Source of the DNA: Undaria pinnatifida
Taxonomy: Eukaryota; Sar; Phaeophyceae; Laminariales; Alariaceae
Assembly (NCBI GenBank): GCA_012845835.1
Contig: JABAKD010000022.1
Span: 8,063,625-8,127,624, forward strand
Length of the DNA: 64,000 bases
Direction: 5' to 3'
The position numbers were made by a program, and so were the translations under genes. Under the pieces are notes generated by a model. It worked only from the letters and a program-made list of their open reading frames with translations, was not told the origin of the DNA and did not search any database. Numbering within the stretch: the first letter of the stretch is position 1; each line of letters starts with the position of its first letter. This document shows positions 13,601 through 23,350 of this stretch, piece by piece.

Positions 13601-16600
13601 CGGTAATGCGGTGAGAGCTTTTTCATGCGATGGCACGGGCGAAGGAACCGCCACGGGTGGAAATGCCGTGAGTTTTAACTCGACGGGTCTTAACACCGGG
13701 TGTGTTAACAAAGATGATCGCAGAAGCTTTCAGGTTTTCGCGCGATTGTGGGCCGTATGTGTCGGTGACGATACCTGCGGGAAGTTCGATCACACCACCG
13801 GTTCAATTCTTAGCGATGTCCCTAACGGTGGTGGTGGTGGTGGTGAAGGTGGTGACCGAGAATACGGTCGCGATGGGGGGTACGACGACACCACTTTTGC
13901 CGGCATAGCGGACGAAAGTATTGCCTTCGGCTCGCCGCGACCACAGCAACAGCACCCTTCGTTCTCCTCCTCATCCATCTCCGGCTCGCCATGGGAGCGG
14001 CTAGTAGTCGCGCTGCTGAGCCGAGGGGTCGATGCCCCGCAAGTCCTTACCGCTCACGAGTACACCCTGCTTAAGCGAGAGCTCGCCGATTGGTATAGGA
14101 GCCCAGAGCGCGATGATGCGGGGCAAGGGCAAGGGATGACGGATCGCCTCGCCGCGGCAGCCGCAGCGGCGCTTCAACCTGTGGGAGACCACGAGGCTGT
14201 CATCACTACCACGGGAGGCCGGTGCCCATCATCGACGGCGGCCCTGTTAAACGCCACTGGTTCTAACTGCAGAAAAAACATGAAGACGACCGATATCGCG
14301 GACGCCTCTTGTTGTAACGGCGGAAACAACAAAAACCCGACCAACGCAATCACGGGTGCAGCTTATTATAACAGCGGAAAACAAAACAAGAGTACCGCCG
14401 ACGTCACAGGAAACAACCACGAAGTTGGGGGCGTCAGCGACGGTGCTCCCAAGAAGCTTTCTTTTGGAGGATTCGAATACCCGTGGGTTGTGGAGGAAGG
14501 CCCTTCATCACCATCCTCATCGGCCATCGGAAAAACACAAGCAAACGAGAAGGAATCGGCCGTCGAAGGACTTCAACCAAATGACAAGAGAAGCCGAACC
14601 ATGCCGGCAGCGTCAGCAGCGTCGGGTGCGGTGGGAGCTAACAAGGCGAACCGTGAAACCCCGCTGGACCTGCGCAAGGTGGCTCTGGAAGCTCACGAGG
14701 TAAAAATAGGTGTGCTGCTTTTGCTATTGTCCTCAGAATTTCTCACGTTCTGTTAAGTACTCCGCTGTGCTTGATCCATAAAATTCCACGAAGCACATTG
14801 CGTTTAATTCATAAGATAGCGGTATGCTGTTTTCCAGAGCTTTTTACTGGTCATGACCCTACCCGCGGATCACGTCCGGAGGTTATCAAAATCTCGCGGG
14901 TCGAGTGGGGTCGGGTCGGTTTCAGGAGGTCTTTTGAAATCTCACGGGACGGGTCAGACCGGATCGGGTCGGATCCGGAAGTTTTCAAATCTCACGGGTC
15001 GGGACGGGTTGCCCCGACTCCACCTGGCCCCGTGAAAAGCTCTGCTGCTAGTTTGCTGTGACGCGTGCTGCGATAGAGGCGGCAATTTCGGTTAAAACGT
15101 TCTCTGAACGACAAGGCTCCTTGACTTATGAGAGAAATCGTTGGAGGCTTTAGTGTTGTTTCAAGCAACCCACCATTCAACACCAAACGCTTGTGAGTGA
15201 TCTGGTGCCGCCAGAGACAAAGCTCTATTAGGCGCGCTGTCTTTTGCCTACCTGTGAAGTGTTGTCTTTCAATATGTTTCGTGATATGCTCAGACTGTGC
15301 GATTGCTCATCGGACGGAGGACTTTTATTTTGGTATCCAAATCAGTTTTTTTTTTGCGGGGAGGGGTGTGGTATAGCGCTCTCCTCAAGCGAAAAAGCAG
15401 CCTCAGAAAAATAATCGGTGGACCTCTACCGCAGCATGCGTCGTCTGTTGTCCTAAAATTCTACAAAATTCGTCGGCCGTTTCAGTGCCATGCGTACTCC
15501 AGCCAAACGCTTTTTTTTAAAATCTCGTACGGAGCACCGCATGCTGTACGGGGATGGTGAACTATAAGTAGCTCACACTATTTTAAATCTTTCATCAATT
15601 TTTAGGGGTCTTCACGGGTCGGACCAGTTCTCGCGAATGGGATCGGAACACGGTGACCTGACTCGACCCGTGACACTTGAACACCCCCTGATCCGACCCG
15701 ACCCGACCCGCCCGACCCGACCCGACCCGACCCGACCCGACCCGACCCGACCCGACCCGACCCGACCCGACCCGACCCGACCCGACCCGACCCGACCCGA
15801 CCCGACCCGACCCGACCCGACCCGACCCGACCCGACCCGACCCGACCCGACCCGACCCGACCCGACCCGACCCGACCCGACCCGACCCGACCCGACCCGA
15901 CCCGACCCGACCCGACCCGACCCGACCCGACCCGACCCGACCCGACCCGACCCGACCCGACCCGACCCGACCCGACCCGACCCGACCCGACCCGACCCGA
16001 CCCGACCCGACCCGACCCGACCCGACCCGACCCGACCCGACCCGACCCGACCCGACCCGACCCGACCCGACCCGACCCGACCCGACCCGACCCGACCCGA
16101 CCCGACCCGACCCGACCCGACCCGACCCGACCCGACCCGACCCGACCCGACCCGACCCGACCCGACCCGACCCGACCCGACCCGACCCGACCCGACCCGA
16201 CCCGACCCGACCCGACCCGACCCGACCCGACCCGACCCGACCCGACCCGACCCGACCCGACCCGACCCGACCCGACCCGACCCGACCCGACCCGACCCGA
16301 CCCGACCCGACCCGACCCGACCCGACCCGACCCGACCCGACCCGACCCGACCCGACCCGACCCGACCCGACCCGACCCGACCCGACCCGACCCGACCCGA
16401 CCCGACCCGACCCGACCGGACCCGACCCGACGCGACCCGACCCAACCCGACTCGACGCGACCCGACGCGACCCGACCCGTGAAAATCCCTGATATTTGCG
16501 ACTTTTTTTGGTGTTGCGATGCCCCAAGACCAAGTCCTGACACGCACCTATCCAACCATGTTCGAGGTATTTGTACGCTAAGCCATTCTCGCTCTCCTCC

Positions 16601-17853
16601 CGAAAACCATGTCGAGAACACGTAGTTTCCCAAGACCGGGAGGCAAGACCAGATCTTGAAGGAGGCGCTAGCAAGTGTGTTGATGCACATTTTCGGGCGC
16701 GGTGGGGAAGAGGCGGTGCGGGCCACGCTTAAGGCCGAGGGGAAGACTCCGGGAAGTCCGGCGGACTTATGGACCATGTCCCGTCTGTTGATGGTTGCGG
16801 GTGAGCTAGGGTGAACTTGGAAGGGTAGAGTACGGGACAAGCAGTGCTTGTATTTTGCTGTAGCCTGTGACATGCAATGGAGTCGATGTTTCCAACTGAA
16901 AACTCATTCAAAATCAAATGTCTCCCCCTAGACTAAGCTAAGCTCTTGCACACGTGGCTACGATCATTATCCATTATTCCGCCATATGTTTGGGACCAAA
17001 ACGCCTCCGTATTGTTCTCTCGCAAGAAACAACGTATCGTTCTTGGGCTCTGTTCCCGAACTCTAACAATGTTCTCCTTTATGGCCAAAAAGTTCACCAG
17101 GTAGAATTTTAGTGCTTACTTGCCGAACCCCGGTCGATACTTGTGTTGTCATGGATGAAGATTGTGCTGTCTGAAGAGATAAAGCCTACCAAAAGGAACC
17201 ATTTCATTTCTTCTTTACGGCGAACGTACCGGTATATAGGCGGTCAAAATAAGCTATATATGCATCCCCAACCCCCTCCCTCCACCCACATCATCGCTTT
17301 TTCACCCTTACCGCGTGAGTATCTAAGCCTTACACACAACTCAATCACTCCCACCCGCCCCCGCCCCCGCCCGCAACTTTGGGTTTTCATCCTATCGCAC
17401 TTAATTCCCAAGGCAATTATACAACTAAATAACCCCCCCCCCATTATTGCTGTTCATCGTTGTGGTGCAAATATCTACGACATGTGTGCAAAGTAGGCAC
17501 TCCCAATCCCTCCCTTCCCCTTCGTCTCAAAGGGGATGCGTGGTCAGTGGTCAAATGACCAAGGCAAGAAACAAATGAGTACCCCCGCCCTACTCTTAGT
17601 ATTCGCTCTTACCTGCAAATATCTAACATATGATGTTGCCCTCCCTCCCCCCCCCCCGTCCCAACTCTTGTTTTTCGCCGTTGTCGGGGTAATGTTTTTC
17701 CCGACAGCCGGACTCTCGTGCAGACACACTGAGGCGCTCTGGCTCAAGCTCATGCCCTGCGCTGAAAAAGAGGCCGGAGAAGGAGCAAGAGTAACCTTTA
17801 CCGGCTTTTTGGAGTCCGTAAGAGCCTACGAGGCGTGCCTGGGCAGGGGAGAG
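1516..17853 (+). CDS. DM10-domain protein, EFHC1/EFHC2-like, partial, at least five exons
   Basis: Joined exons 1516-1622, 3815-4059, 13275-14699, 16653-16800 and 17708-17853 keep one frame with matching phases (1, 0, 0, 1), about 690 codons. The first two exons plus the start of the third rebuild one DM10 domain. It has an opening WDD, then HRYILHFFLEDGTVEM, FPVMIRRQKI, the QDMVIGKTLVL stretch, and a closing VIDVDDFTRHF that matches the YDCDPFTRRY ending of EFHC repeats. EFHC proteins are inner-doublet proteins of cilia and flagella, so an axonemal role is inferred. After the domain comes a long Gly/Ser/Asn-rich linker and two short helical exons I do not recognise. No EF-hand was seen. The 5' end, and possibly the 3' end, are missing. 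NDK7 also carries DM10, but no NDK domain follows here. Confidence 0.72.
1930..2115 (+). repeat. dispersed repeat family R2
   Basis: Carries the family landmarks CTCATGGCCTAGGTACACAC, a CCCGACGGTTTTGG block and AAGGAGCTCCGTCA. Other plus copies lie near 9,985, 10,290, 11,815, 18,905 and 55,848, and a minus copy near 29,860. Full copies end in a CTACCTCTATCGTAGCAC-type motif. No coding capacity. Confidence 0.65.
2520..2866 (+). repeat. 147-bp tandem duplication, about 2.3 copies
   Basis: CTACCCAACCGCATGGACTT starts near 2,570 and again near 2,717, followed both times by ACCAGGACATGGAAT and GTAGCTTGTATGATGCGAGA. A shorter third start with CAACCGCATGGAACTAGACC lies near 2,538. Confidence 0.85.
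3499..3775 (+). mobile_element. R1 retroposon, near full length
   Basis: It matches the element whose limits are set by an insertion at 37,861-38,145. Shared blocks are ACAACGGCAGC, TAGGGACAGCT, ACGCCAGCTAGCGCTG, TGGGAGTGTGGTGAGCTTA and a GCCGGAGGAG plus A-tract end. TTGAG precedes the inferred start and also follows the A-tract, so it may be a target-site duplication. Confidence 0.65.
3815..4059 (+). CDS. DM10 gene exon 2
   Basis: Acceptor ACAG at 3811-3814; the exon starts in phase 1, matching exon 1. It encodes FPVMIRRQKI, a low-complexity insertion, and LTPQDMVIGKTLVLMKRSMT. I place the donor at 4060 (GTCTGC, weak) because only this end joins in phase 0 to the VIDVDDFTRH of exon 3 and restores the DM10 ending. 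A stronger-looking GTGAGA at 4108 gives the wrong phase and a poor match. It could be an alternative site. Confidence 0.65.
4247..4340 (+). repeat. copy of DM10 exon 2 edge and adjoining intron
   Basis: GAAGCGATCGAT, GCGGTTGGGACGAGGCTG and GTGTGGTGGGAGAAT repeat the block at 4,035-4,110, about 215 bp upstream, with few changes. The copy sits inside the intron next to the exon it came from. Confidence 0.85.
4395..4795 (+). repeat. GGGTA pentamer satellite
   Basis: About 400 bp of GGGTA units with interspersed variants (GGGCA, GGGGA, GGTTA). It starts just after the exon 2 copy. The G-runs could form quadruplexes in this orientation. It is not the TTAGGG motif seen elsewhere in the window. Confidence 0.95.
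6930..7530 (+). repeat. two dispersed direct repeats about 455 bp apart
   Basis: TCTGAAATCCTAAACGACCAC near 6,982 and TCTGAAATCCTAGAAGACCAC near 7,429 are each followed by a TTTATC, CCCGG, GTACGG and TACCACACCCCC series. The spacer between them shows no coding potential. Confidence 0.75.
8050..8247 (+). mobile_element. R1 retroposon copy
   Basis: Shares ACAGGGACAGCC, ACGGGAACCGAAGGA, ACGCCAGCC, GTGGAAGTGTGGTGAG and a terminal A-tract with the 3,499 copy. The 5' limit is uncertain. Confidence 0.7.
9985..10200 (+). repeat. R2 dispersed repeat copy
   Basis: Has AAGCTCTATACCTTGCCC, CCCCATGGTCTA and CCGACGATTTTGCTGGGTG in family order. Confidence 0.6.
10290..10650 (+). repeat. R2 copy with internal 63/64-bp triplication
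   Basis: Family landmarks GGAGCTTAAGACCTC, CCCATGGCCTAGGTACAC, CCGACGATTTTGGGTTAAGG and CCTCTATCGTAGCA are present. A segment with CCGAAAAACTGATTTGGAGA and AAAACCGCTCGTACCGGAT occurs three times between 10,318 and 10,507, so this copy expanded internally. Confidence 0.85.
11205..11460 (+). repeat. R4 dispersed repeat copy
   Basis: Shares AAAGTACGCACAAG, TAGGATGCAGCTCACC, CGACGTGCTCCGTCCCGGCA and TGCGAGGGTCTA with copies at 20,925 and 50,908. It ends at a C-rich tract, as the other copies do. Confidence 0.8.
11815..12075 (+). repeat. R2 dispersed repeat copy, diverged
   Basis: AGCTCTATATGCCTGACACG, a CGACGGTTTTGGGTTGAGC block and a terminal CGCTACCCCTATC motif follow the family order. Confidence 0.55.
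12840..12965 (+). repeat. decayed upstream copy of DM10 exon 3 start
   Basis: GATGTTGACGACTTC and CACTTTCTGGTCCG, then AACCCTCCC and ATGCCAATCTGG, match 13,278-13,370 about 435 bp downstream. The frame still reads IDVDDFNRHFLVR. It could be an alternative exon or an intronic copy of the exon edge. I favour the copy because the downstream version continues into a long open frame. Confidence 0.75.
12965..13215 (+). repeat. degenerate tandem repeat, three units
   Basis: Blocks of the form TTTTGA, then ATCCTRAAAAA, then GGAAYTCCCA recur near 12,968, 13,084 and 13,160. They fill the gap between the two copies of the exon 3 start. Confidence 0.7.
13275..14699 (+). CDS. DM10 gene exon 3 (large)
   Basis: Acceptor TTGCTGCAG; donor GAG|GTAAAAAT at 14,700. 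475 open codons in phase 0. It starts with the last DM10 strand (VIDVDDFTRHFLVRGNPP). A Gly/Asn/Ser/Thr-rich linker with a glycine run follows, then a more ordered patch beginning SPWERLVVALLSRGV and an alanine run. The linker is probably disordered. Why one exon is so much longer than the others is not clear. Confidence 0.7.
14836..15046 (-). mobile_element. GACCC TIR element, short copy A
   Basis: Left end CAGAGCTTTTTACTGGTCAT and right end GTGAAAAGCTCTG are inverted versions of each other. The inside consists of modules such as AAATCTCACGGGTCGGG, in reverse orientation to the copy at 34,090. Unexpanded. No coding capacity. Confidence 0.75.
15601..16493 (+). mobile_element. GACCC TIR element, copy B, expanded
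   Basis: Begins AGGGGTCTTCACGGGTCGG and ends CCCGTGAAAATCCCTG, the inverted terminal motif. The first 90 bp match the short copy at 34,090 in module order. The centre is replaced by the pentamer array. Confidence 0.8.
15690..16482 (+). repeat. CCCGA pentamer satellite, about 158 units
   Basis: Almost pure CCCGA repeats, with variant units clustered at the 3' margin (CCGGA, CGCGA, CCAAC). Because 5 and 3 are coprime and no unit makes a stop codon, all frames stay open as Asp-Pro-Thr-Arg-Pro or Arg-Val-Gly-Ser-Gly repeats. These open frames are artefacts. Confidence 0.98.
16653..16800 (+). CDS. DM10 gene exon 4
   Basis: Acceptor GACCAG, donor GTGAGC. It starts in phase 0 and ends in phase 1. 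It encodes an alpha-helical segment beginning ILKEALASVLMHIFGRGGEE and ending WTMSRLLMVAG. The composition is clearly protein-like but I do not recognise the family. It is joined to exon 3 across an intron that contains the CCGAC satellite. Confidence 0.65.
16801..17707. other. DM10 gene intron 4
   Basis: 907 bp. Pyrimidine-rich with several C-runs (17,268-17,290, 17,430-17,442, 17,640-17,660). Nothing else recognised. Confidence 0.5.
17708..17853 (+). CDS. DM10 gene exon 5 (last recognised)
   Basis: Acceptor CCCGACAG; the phase 1 start fits exon 4. It encodes CRHTEALWLKLMPCAEKEAG and a following helix to YEACLGRGE. Two endings are possible: the donor GAG|GTGCTG at 17,854, or read-through to the TAG ending at 17,925, which would make this the final exon. 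Three decayed copies of its 3' edge follow downstream. Confidence 0.55.
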
Positions 17854-18520
17854 GTGCTGGGTTTCTCAAAAATTGAGTGTAATCCCAACTTCCCCGGGGG
17901 CGTTGTGGATGATGGAGAGCAGTAGCCGCGTGCCACGGTGATAAAATAATGCGGTAAATGTGAACTAGCAACGCGCGGACTAACCGCGGACCGCTCTAAA
18001 ACACAGTAATGCAGTTACTACGAGAAAGACCCACTGCACTTGCTTGAGTACGGGCTAGGTGCTTGTTTTCTCGAAGATTGGGTGTAATCCCACCTTTCCG
18101 ATGGGCACTTTAGAGAATCTGCAAGCAGTAGCCGCGCGCCGCGTTGCTAAAAGAAGACGTGGTTACTACGACTCGTGGCGCGCGGATTTAAACGCGTGCC
18201 GCTCCAAATAAAAAGAAGGTGGTCGCTACGACTACAACTATAAGTGGCACGTGCCTAAGCAGGGCAGAGAAGATGGGTTTCTCCGGTATTGAATGTAGTC
18301 TCAACTTCGCGGGGGGGGGGGGCGCTGTAGAGGACTGATGGGAGGGAGTAACCGGGTGCGGCGTTGATGAAAAACGATGTGGTCACTTCGACGACCTCGC
18401 GGCGAGGATGCTTAGTTTTTCTTGTTCTTGCTTGGAACAGTTCTGAGTGATCGAGTGTTGAAGCTCGTGTTGCACACGAGGTGCTGGGTTACTCGAGGTT
18501 TTAGCATAGTCCCAGCTGCG
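17840..18520 (+). repeat. tandem copies of DM10 exon 5 edge, four units
   Basis: The 3' edge of exon 5 and what follows (GAGGTGCTGGGTTTCTC, TGTAATCCCAACTT, GCAGTAGCCGCG) recurs in weaker form near 18,055, 18,265 and 18,478. The period is about 210 bp. Later units are more decayed and contain a G-run. Confidence 0.75.
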
Positions 18521-18904
18521 GACCAAAGCTACGGGGCGGGGGGGGGGGGGGGGGGGTCACTTTTGGTGGCTTATTTGTCAGCGGCTCTGGGGTCACTCGC
18601 GCGTGAGTGACCCTCCTGCTCCTGTTCGCCCCTGATGCTTTCGTGCTGTTTTCACGTTTGCGACGTGAATTCGCAGTGGAATGCTTAGCCACGCTGCGCC
18701 AAACTAACCGCCCCAACGTAATCTGTCGGTGTGGTGCAGAGTCGCTCGTGCGAGTGACTCAAGCCCGGGAGTAAAAAACGGGGGTATATCATGGCAATCG
18801 TAACACCGCCGTAACATCCCCCCTACCGTAGTAGCCTTGGTCTAACGGAGGAGGTGAGGTGCACCGACCATCTCCCGCCCCCCCCACCCCCTGTAAGGTT
18901 GTTG

Positions 18905-19112
18905 GCTTGAGGAGCTCTATACCTCACCCGAAAAACGTTTTATTATTTTAGTAAACTTAAGAGCTCAAATCCGATTAACAAAACCCATGGCCGAGTTATA
19001 TATATATGTGTGTGTTGCAAAACAAGAATGACATTTTTAGACGGTTTGGGGTTGAGGAGCCCCCGTAAGTCAGGGGGAAAACTGTCCAAAAAAGTGCTAC
19101 CTCTATCGTAGC
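18905..19112 (+). repeat. R2 dispersed repeat copy
   Basis: GAGGAGCTCTATACCTCACC, CCCATGGCC, GACGGTTTGGGGTTGAGGAG and GTGCTACCTCTATCGTAGCA in order. One of the cleanest copies and useful for setting the 3' end. Confidence 0.75.
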
Positions 19113-20924
19113 ACACGTCAGCTGAAGGGAGTAACTGCAGTGTGCCGCCCTTGACAAACAATAATAATAACGTGGTCACTATATACGACCACTCGTGGTG
19201 GCGAGAAACATTTTTTTGTTTTTTTTGTCGTCTTCTTTTTGGGAGTGTTTACGTAAGTGATCGGCGTTGGAGCTCATGACCTGCTGTACTCTGTAGGGTG
19301 GAAAAACAACATTAGACAGTAAATAAAAATATCCTCCTCGTGACATGGAAGGCGCAGCGAATGATGTTGCTGAGCTTCAGCCGCTGTCGTACCGGTCGGT
19401 AGTTCCACCACACTTCTGTTCCGTGTGCAGAGAGAGCGAGGAATCGGCCGATATTCAGCACGCATCTCGATCTCTTGTCAATTGTCACGGTTACCTTCAT
19501 TGACCGGCCTAGTAAAGGATCAAAGGTGGGAAGGGACCATGTCTATGCAGGGTAGGGAGAGGCAGGCGTACTCATCTGTTACTTGCCTTAGTAACTTGAC
19601 CATGGACCACGCTTCCCTTTCGAGAGGGAGCTTGTACGGTAGGTCTCTCTACCAAGCAGGCTCTACGATATTCATCCACTTGTTTGTCGTCAGAGAAGCT
19701 CTTTGTATTAGTCCTCGTGTCACGGTTCACGGAAGAACTGAGTGTTATGCGCGAGTAGAGGCATTTGTATCATCCCTTGTTTCTGTACCCACACGCCTTC
19801 AAAGGTATGTGAAACCCTCTTATCCCAATACTCTTATCATTATCACACATCCTGGATCCTGAGCCTTTGCTAGGCTCCCAAGGCAACACCATACCAATAC
19901 ACCCCCCGAGAGTTTCCGTTTGTATTCCGCTGCGCCAATAAATGTTTTCAAAATCCGCTCTCAATCGAGGTTCATGGCAAGTTAAATTCATTGGTCCATT
20001 GTCCATGCCTCAGTTACCACACATGGACTGAAAGGACCAAACATAAAACTCTAAAGAAGCACACAGACCCGATGTGCGATATGCTTTTCACCTCGAAGCG
20101 TCGCCTGTACATCTGGCGGGGCGACCGTCTAAGAAACCTTTGACCTGGCATATTCTACACTTCATGGGAGCACTGACGACGTCATGGCAGGTACTATCTA
20201 GAGATTGCTCGTCTATGTGTTGACAGGAGTCATCGCACGGCAGGGGTTAAACTTTTGGAGTCTAACGTTTCTGGGCGTTTGATTTTCTTGAACGACTCGA
20301 AGGGGGGTACCGGCATGCGGTGCGGTAGTACACGCGCAGGGCTTGTTTCTGTAGGGGCGTAGGGGGCAATGCGTTGGTACTGTTGACGAAACGCTCTAGC
20401 ACCCTCTTCATTTTGTTTTTGTCATCGCCTCATGTCGATCGGTCCGTCCCTGGTGCGTAACGAAGCGACGCCGCAGTCGGTGGCAATGTACTGCTCTCGG
20501 TCTGCGTGGCTCCGGACAGAATCAGATACGGGGGTGCGGGTAGCATGCCTTCTATGGCGGGCTTGGGCTGCCGGTACCATACTTTTCCATACTTTCCCTC
20601 CTTGGAAACGGGTGATCAACAATGCGTGTCAGGTGCTCCACCGAACATACCGACGCGAGACATGTCATACGATAGAGGGAGCATTTTGGAGGACTAAGGC
20701 TACCTAACGTAGGGGAGTTCCCCCATTCCCCCTATCTATTGTAGGATGCGAGCCACTCGAGCGAATGACTTTGCACCGCACGGACGAAAACGCTTCAGAC
20801 GATCTTCTGAGGCGCGCGGTGCACCTTACCTTTCCATTGAAGATTTCATTGCGAAAATTATGGCAGAGGAGGAGGGGAGTCACCCGCGGGAGTAACCCCG
20901 AGCCACCGCAAAGTCCCTCCCCGA
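19113..20924. other. no gene recognised
   Basis: Medium-length frames exist on both strands (for example 19,425-19,862 and 20,432-20,707), but none has a family match or convincing splice sites. 19,560-19,635 shares GGCGTACTCAT and TTGCCTTAGTAACTTGACCA with 56,890-56,965, so part of this region is a dispersed repeat. Confidence 0.5.
19560..19635 (+). repeat. dispersed repeat R5, copy 1
   Basis: GGCGTACTCATCTGTTACTT, GCCTTAGTAACTTGACCAT and a CCCTTTCGA block match 56,890-56,965. Confidence 0.6.
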
Positions 20925-21125
20925 CCGTCTCACGCGCGGTTCTTGGAAGGATGCAGCTCACCCTTCATGAAACTCGCCGAGCACCTCACGGCGCGTCGGG
21001 CTTGGTGCAAGCAATGCCTGCGTGGTTGATGAAAACCCGACGTGCTCCGTCCCGGCATAGTAGGGATGCGAGGGTCTACGGTCATACGACTACAGCCATG
21101 CACAACTGAGTGCACCCCCCTCCGG
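20925..21125 (+). repeat. R4 dispersed repeat copy
   Basis: AAGGATGCAGCTCACCCTTC, CGCCGAGCACCTCACGGCGC, CGACGTGCTCCGTCCCGGCA and GCGAGGGTCTACGGTC. Best-preserved copy with that at 11,205. Confidence 0.85.
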
Positions 21126-21734
21126 GATGACGAGGGGGGAAATGTAGCAGGTAAAACGTGTCTTGAATGCCCCAAATCCCCCCCCCCAATGATGCACACT
21201 ATGATTCGACATTTTCATGGCATTGCCACGCCGCGGAAGGCGACAGTGACCGTGTGATAGATGAATTTATCGCAAAACACTAGCGCGGTCATTTCGCGTA
21301 TAATCCAATGTCGATTGAATCGTACGATTGGCTCGAATTAATCGGCTACAACTTGCAACCTTGCTGTTTAGTGTTTCGCTTGATTATCATCGCATTTGGA
21401 TAATCAAGGATGCTTTGCCAGTCGGGAATTTCCACGTAGAACGACGAATAAAACGGAGGGGGACCGTTTCACACTTGTACAACCAACTAAAAATTATTTT
21501 TTTCTTCGTCCCATTTATTTTCCTCGAATTACTCTCGCGCTCCCTCCCAGCAGTAGCTCAGATCCGGGGTCACATAGCGGGCCCTCCTCCCCCCTCCCCA
21601 CTACGCTACGTGCCTTCATTTTTAATGCGAGAATATTTCAACATTTTCTTCCCTCGTCGACTCGCGCCGAATTGTGCCTACCCACGCTGCTAGGTGTTCT
21701 CAGCAGTTGATCCTTTTTTTGCACTTTTGCAAAT

Positions 21735-21832
21735 AAATTCAAAATCTCACCACGACGAGAATCGAACTCAAGGACCAACGCTAGCGAGTAGTATTCGAGG
21801 GTAACCATTAGACCACCGGGGCGACCGGTATC
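21735..21832 (-). repeat. tRNA-like SINE head
   Basis: On the minus strand it reads GGTGGTCTAATGGTTACC (A-box like) and, about 40 bp on, TTGAGTTCGATTCTCG (B-box like). This is the head shared by the SINEs at 28,021 and 30,302. No 3' SINE body follows. A real tRNA gene is unlikely because no full acceptor stem closes it. Confidence 0.6.
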
Positions 21833-22267
21833 AACGAGACAATTGATTTTGATTAAAAAAAAAACGATGCAGCTGTGATTTTGAAAACGATGGTTTTTAA
21901 AACAAAGCAAAACAATAAGATTTGGATAACATTTTGGAATGTTGGAAAACGATGGTTTAAAATAAACCAACGAAAACAACTGTATTTGGAAAACACTTCT
22001 TTTTTTTCGGGCGAAACTCCCGCGCATGCATGCAACGTTGGTATGTTGGTTCCCGTCAACAAGTGATCGTCGCCGATCCTGCTGTTGCACAAAAAAAAGA
22101 AGACTTCGAACGCTTGACGCCGCTATTTTTACTTTTTTGAATATCCGCTCGTTGATGAGCCTCTTCGAACACCTGCGACATGTCATGGCCAGAAACTTGC
22201 GAAAACGCGGCCGCAGCGCTTTTCGATATTGTTGTATTATTCCGATCTGCGGAGCACCACGTAGCTC

Positions 22268-22430
22268 TCGGCCAATGAGGCAGATATACACATTATTGTG
22301 TTTTTTCAACCATTTCACCGCAGTGACGTCAATAGGGGGAACTCATCGGTATATTTCGTATGGGTTAGGGTTAGGGTTAGGGTTAACCCATCCATGGTGA
22401 GAAACACAATAATGTAGGACACCCAATGAG
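22268..22430. repeat. foldback element with four telomere-type repeats
   Basis: ACATTATTGTGTTT at 22,280 is inverted at 22,404 (AAACACAATAATGT). Between the arms lies GGGTTAGGGTTAGGGTTAGG, running into GGTTAACCC. CCAATGAGG occurs outside each arm in direct orientation, as a target duplication would. Confidence 0.7.
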
Positions 22431-22441
22431 GGAGCGTAAGA

Positions 22442-22537
22442 ACCGCCCTCCAAATCCCCGCGGCCTCATTGCTAGTTCTTCTGTCAAAACCGCCCTCCAA
22501 ATCCCCGCGGCCTCATTGCTAGTTCTGCTGTCAGAAC
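22442..22537 (+). repeat. 47-bp tandem duplication
   Basis: ACCGCCCTCCAAATCCCCGC occurs at 22,442 and 22,489 with the same following GGCCTCATTGCTAGTTCT. Confidence 0.95.
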
Positions 22538-22794
22538 CCCGTCCACGTTTTTTTTGGACGAACAATACTTGGAAAAAATGGTTATACCCCCCCCTGTTTA
22601 AGAAACTGCACCCTCGTTTTCTAGGGGGAAACTACTTCTGGAGTTAGTCCGGGATTGTTTTTCACTGAGACTTAAAGGCTAAGACACACGCTTTCTCGCG
22701 TTTGTGATCCAATCGGATATTATGTAACATAGATACCATGCAGATCTGCATCACACCGACAAACCCACAGCAGCAAATAGACCAGATAGGTTTT

Positions 22795-22985
22795 ATCCCG
22801 GCGAGTTCCTTGCTGCAGTCGGCGCCTGGAATATCTCCCAGCGAGAGTTCCTTGCAGTTCCTTGCTATATACCGACAGCCCCTAGAGACGATCCGGTCGA
22901 GTTTCCTTGCTGCTACAAACAGCATTCGGCACCTGATATTATAACTCCCGGCGAGTTCCTTGCGACAATCGGCACCCGGGTAAAG
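22795..22985 (+). repeat. short tandem repeat, about four irregular units
   Basis: GGCGAGTTCCTTGC with a nearby CGGCRCCTG is seen near 22,798, 22,842, 22,900 and 22,953. Spacing is uneven. Confidence 0.7.
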
Positions 22986-23049
22986 GGTGTAAGTGTCGCC
23001 TGTGGAGTAGTATATACTGGTAGGTAGGTGAATATCGTCCCTGCTGAAG

Positions 23050-23350
23050 TAAGTGAAGAATACGGTGCTGGCTCGAGTCCTCCCGCGTGTATGCCCGTGA
23101 GCACTCTTAAAAAGATTTTTTTCTTGCGTAAGAAAAAATGATCTGCGGAGAGCGCGAGGGCGTGAGTTTGCAACATTCCACGCAAATCGACGAGCGAGCA
23201 TAAAAAAAGGCTGAAAGGTGTGAATGCTGGACCCTACATGCGCGATGAAAACGAAGGCACTTACCTGGCAGGAGGGAAGACACGTGTGACCACGGGGTTT
23301 GTCCAGAAGGTTGCCGAGGGCAAAAGCTCTTGCGAGTTGATGAGCTGGAG
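23050..23350 (+). mobile_element. tRNA-headed SINE S1
   Basis: B-box-like GGCTCGAGTCC, then TTTTTTTCTTGCGTAAGAAA, GCGTGAGTTTGCAACATTC, TGTGACCACGG, TTGTCCAGAAGGTTGC and a GAGTTGATGAGCTGGAGAGT end. The 5' third of the head is disrupted. Confidence 0.75.

Larger units (their letters stand above)
14700..16652. other. DM10 gene intron 3
   Basis: Holds two copies of the GACCC-type TIR element, one short (14,836-15,046) and one expanded into a pentamer satellite (15,601-16,493). 15,050-15,600 contains nothing I can assign. Confidence 0.6.

Noticed and set aside
13266-14756. Intronless gene of 496 codons starting at 13,266
   Set aside because: That start is not an ATG and sits on an acceptor (CTGCAG). 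The first codons finish a DM10 domain, and a donor at 14,700 joins in phase to a coding-like exon.
15595-16873. Long open frames of Arg-Val-Gly-Ser-Gly or Asp-Pro-Thr-Arg-Pro repeats
   Set aside because: A stop-free pentamer keeps all six frames open. The frames have no start context, and the array lies inside a transposable element in an intron.
20432-20707. Retrotransposon coding fragment
   Set aside because: I looked for copia or gypsy motifs and could not name any.
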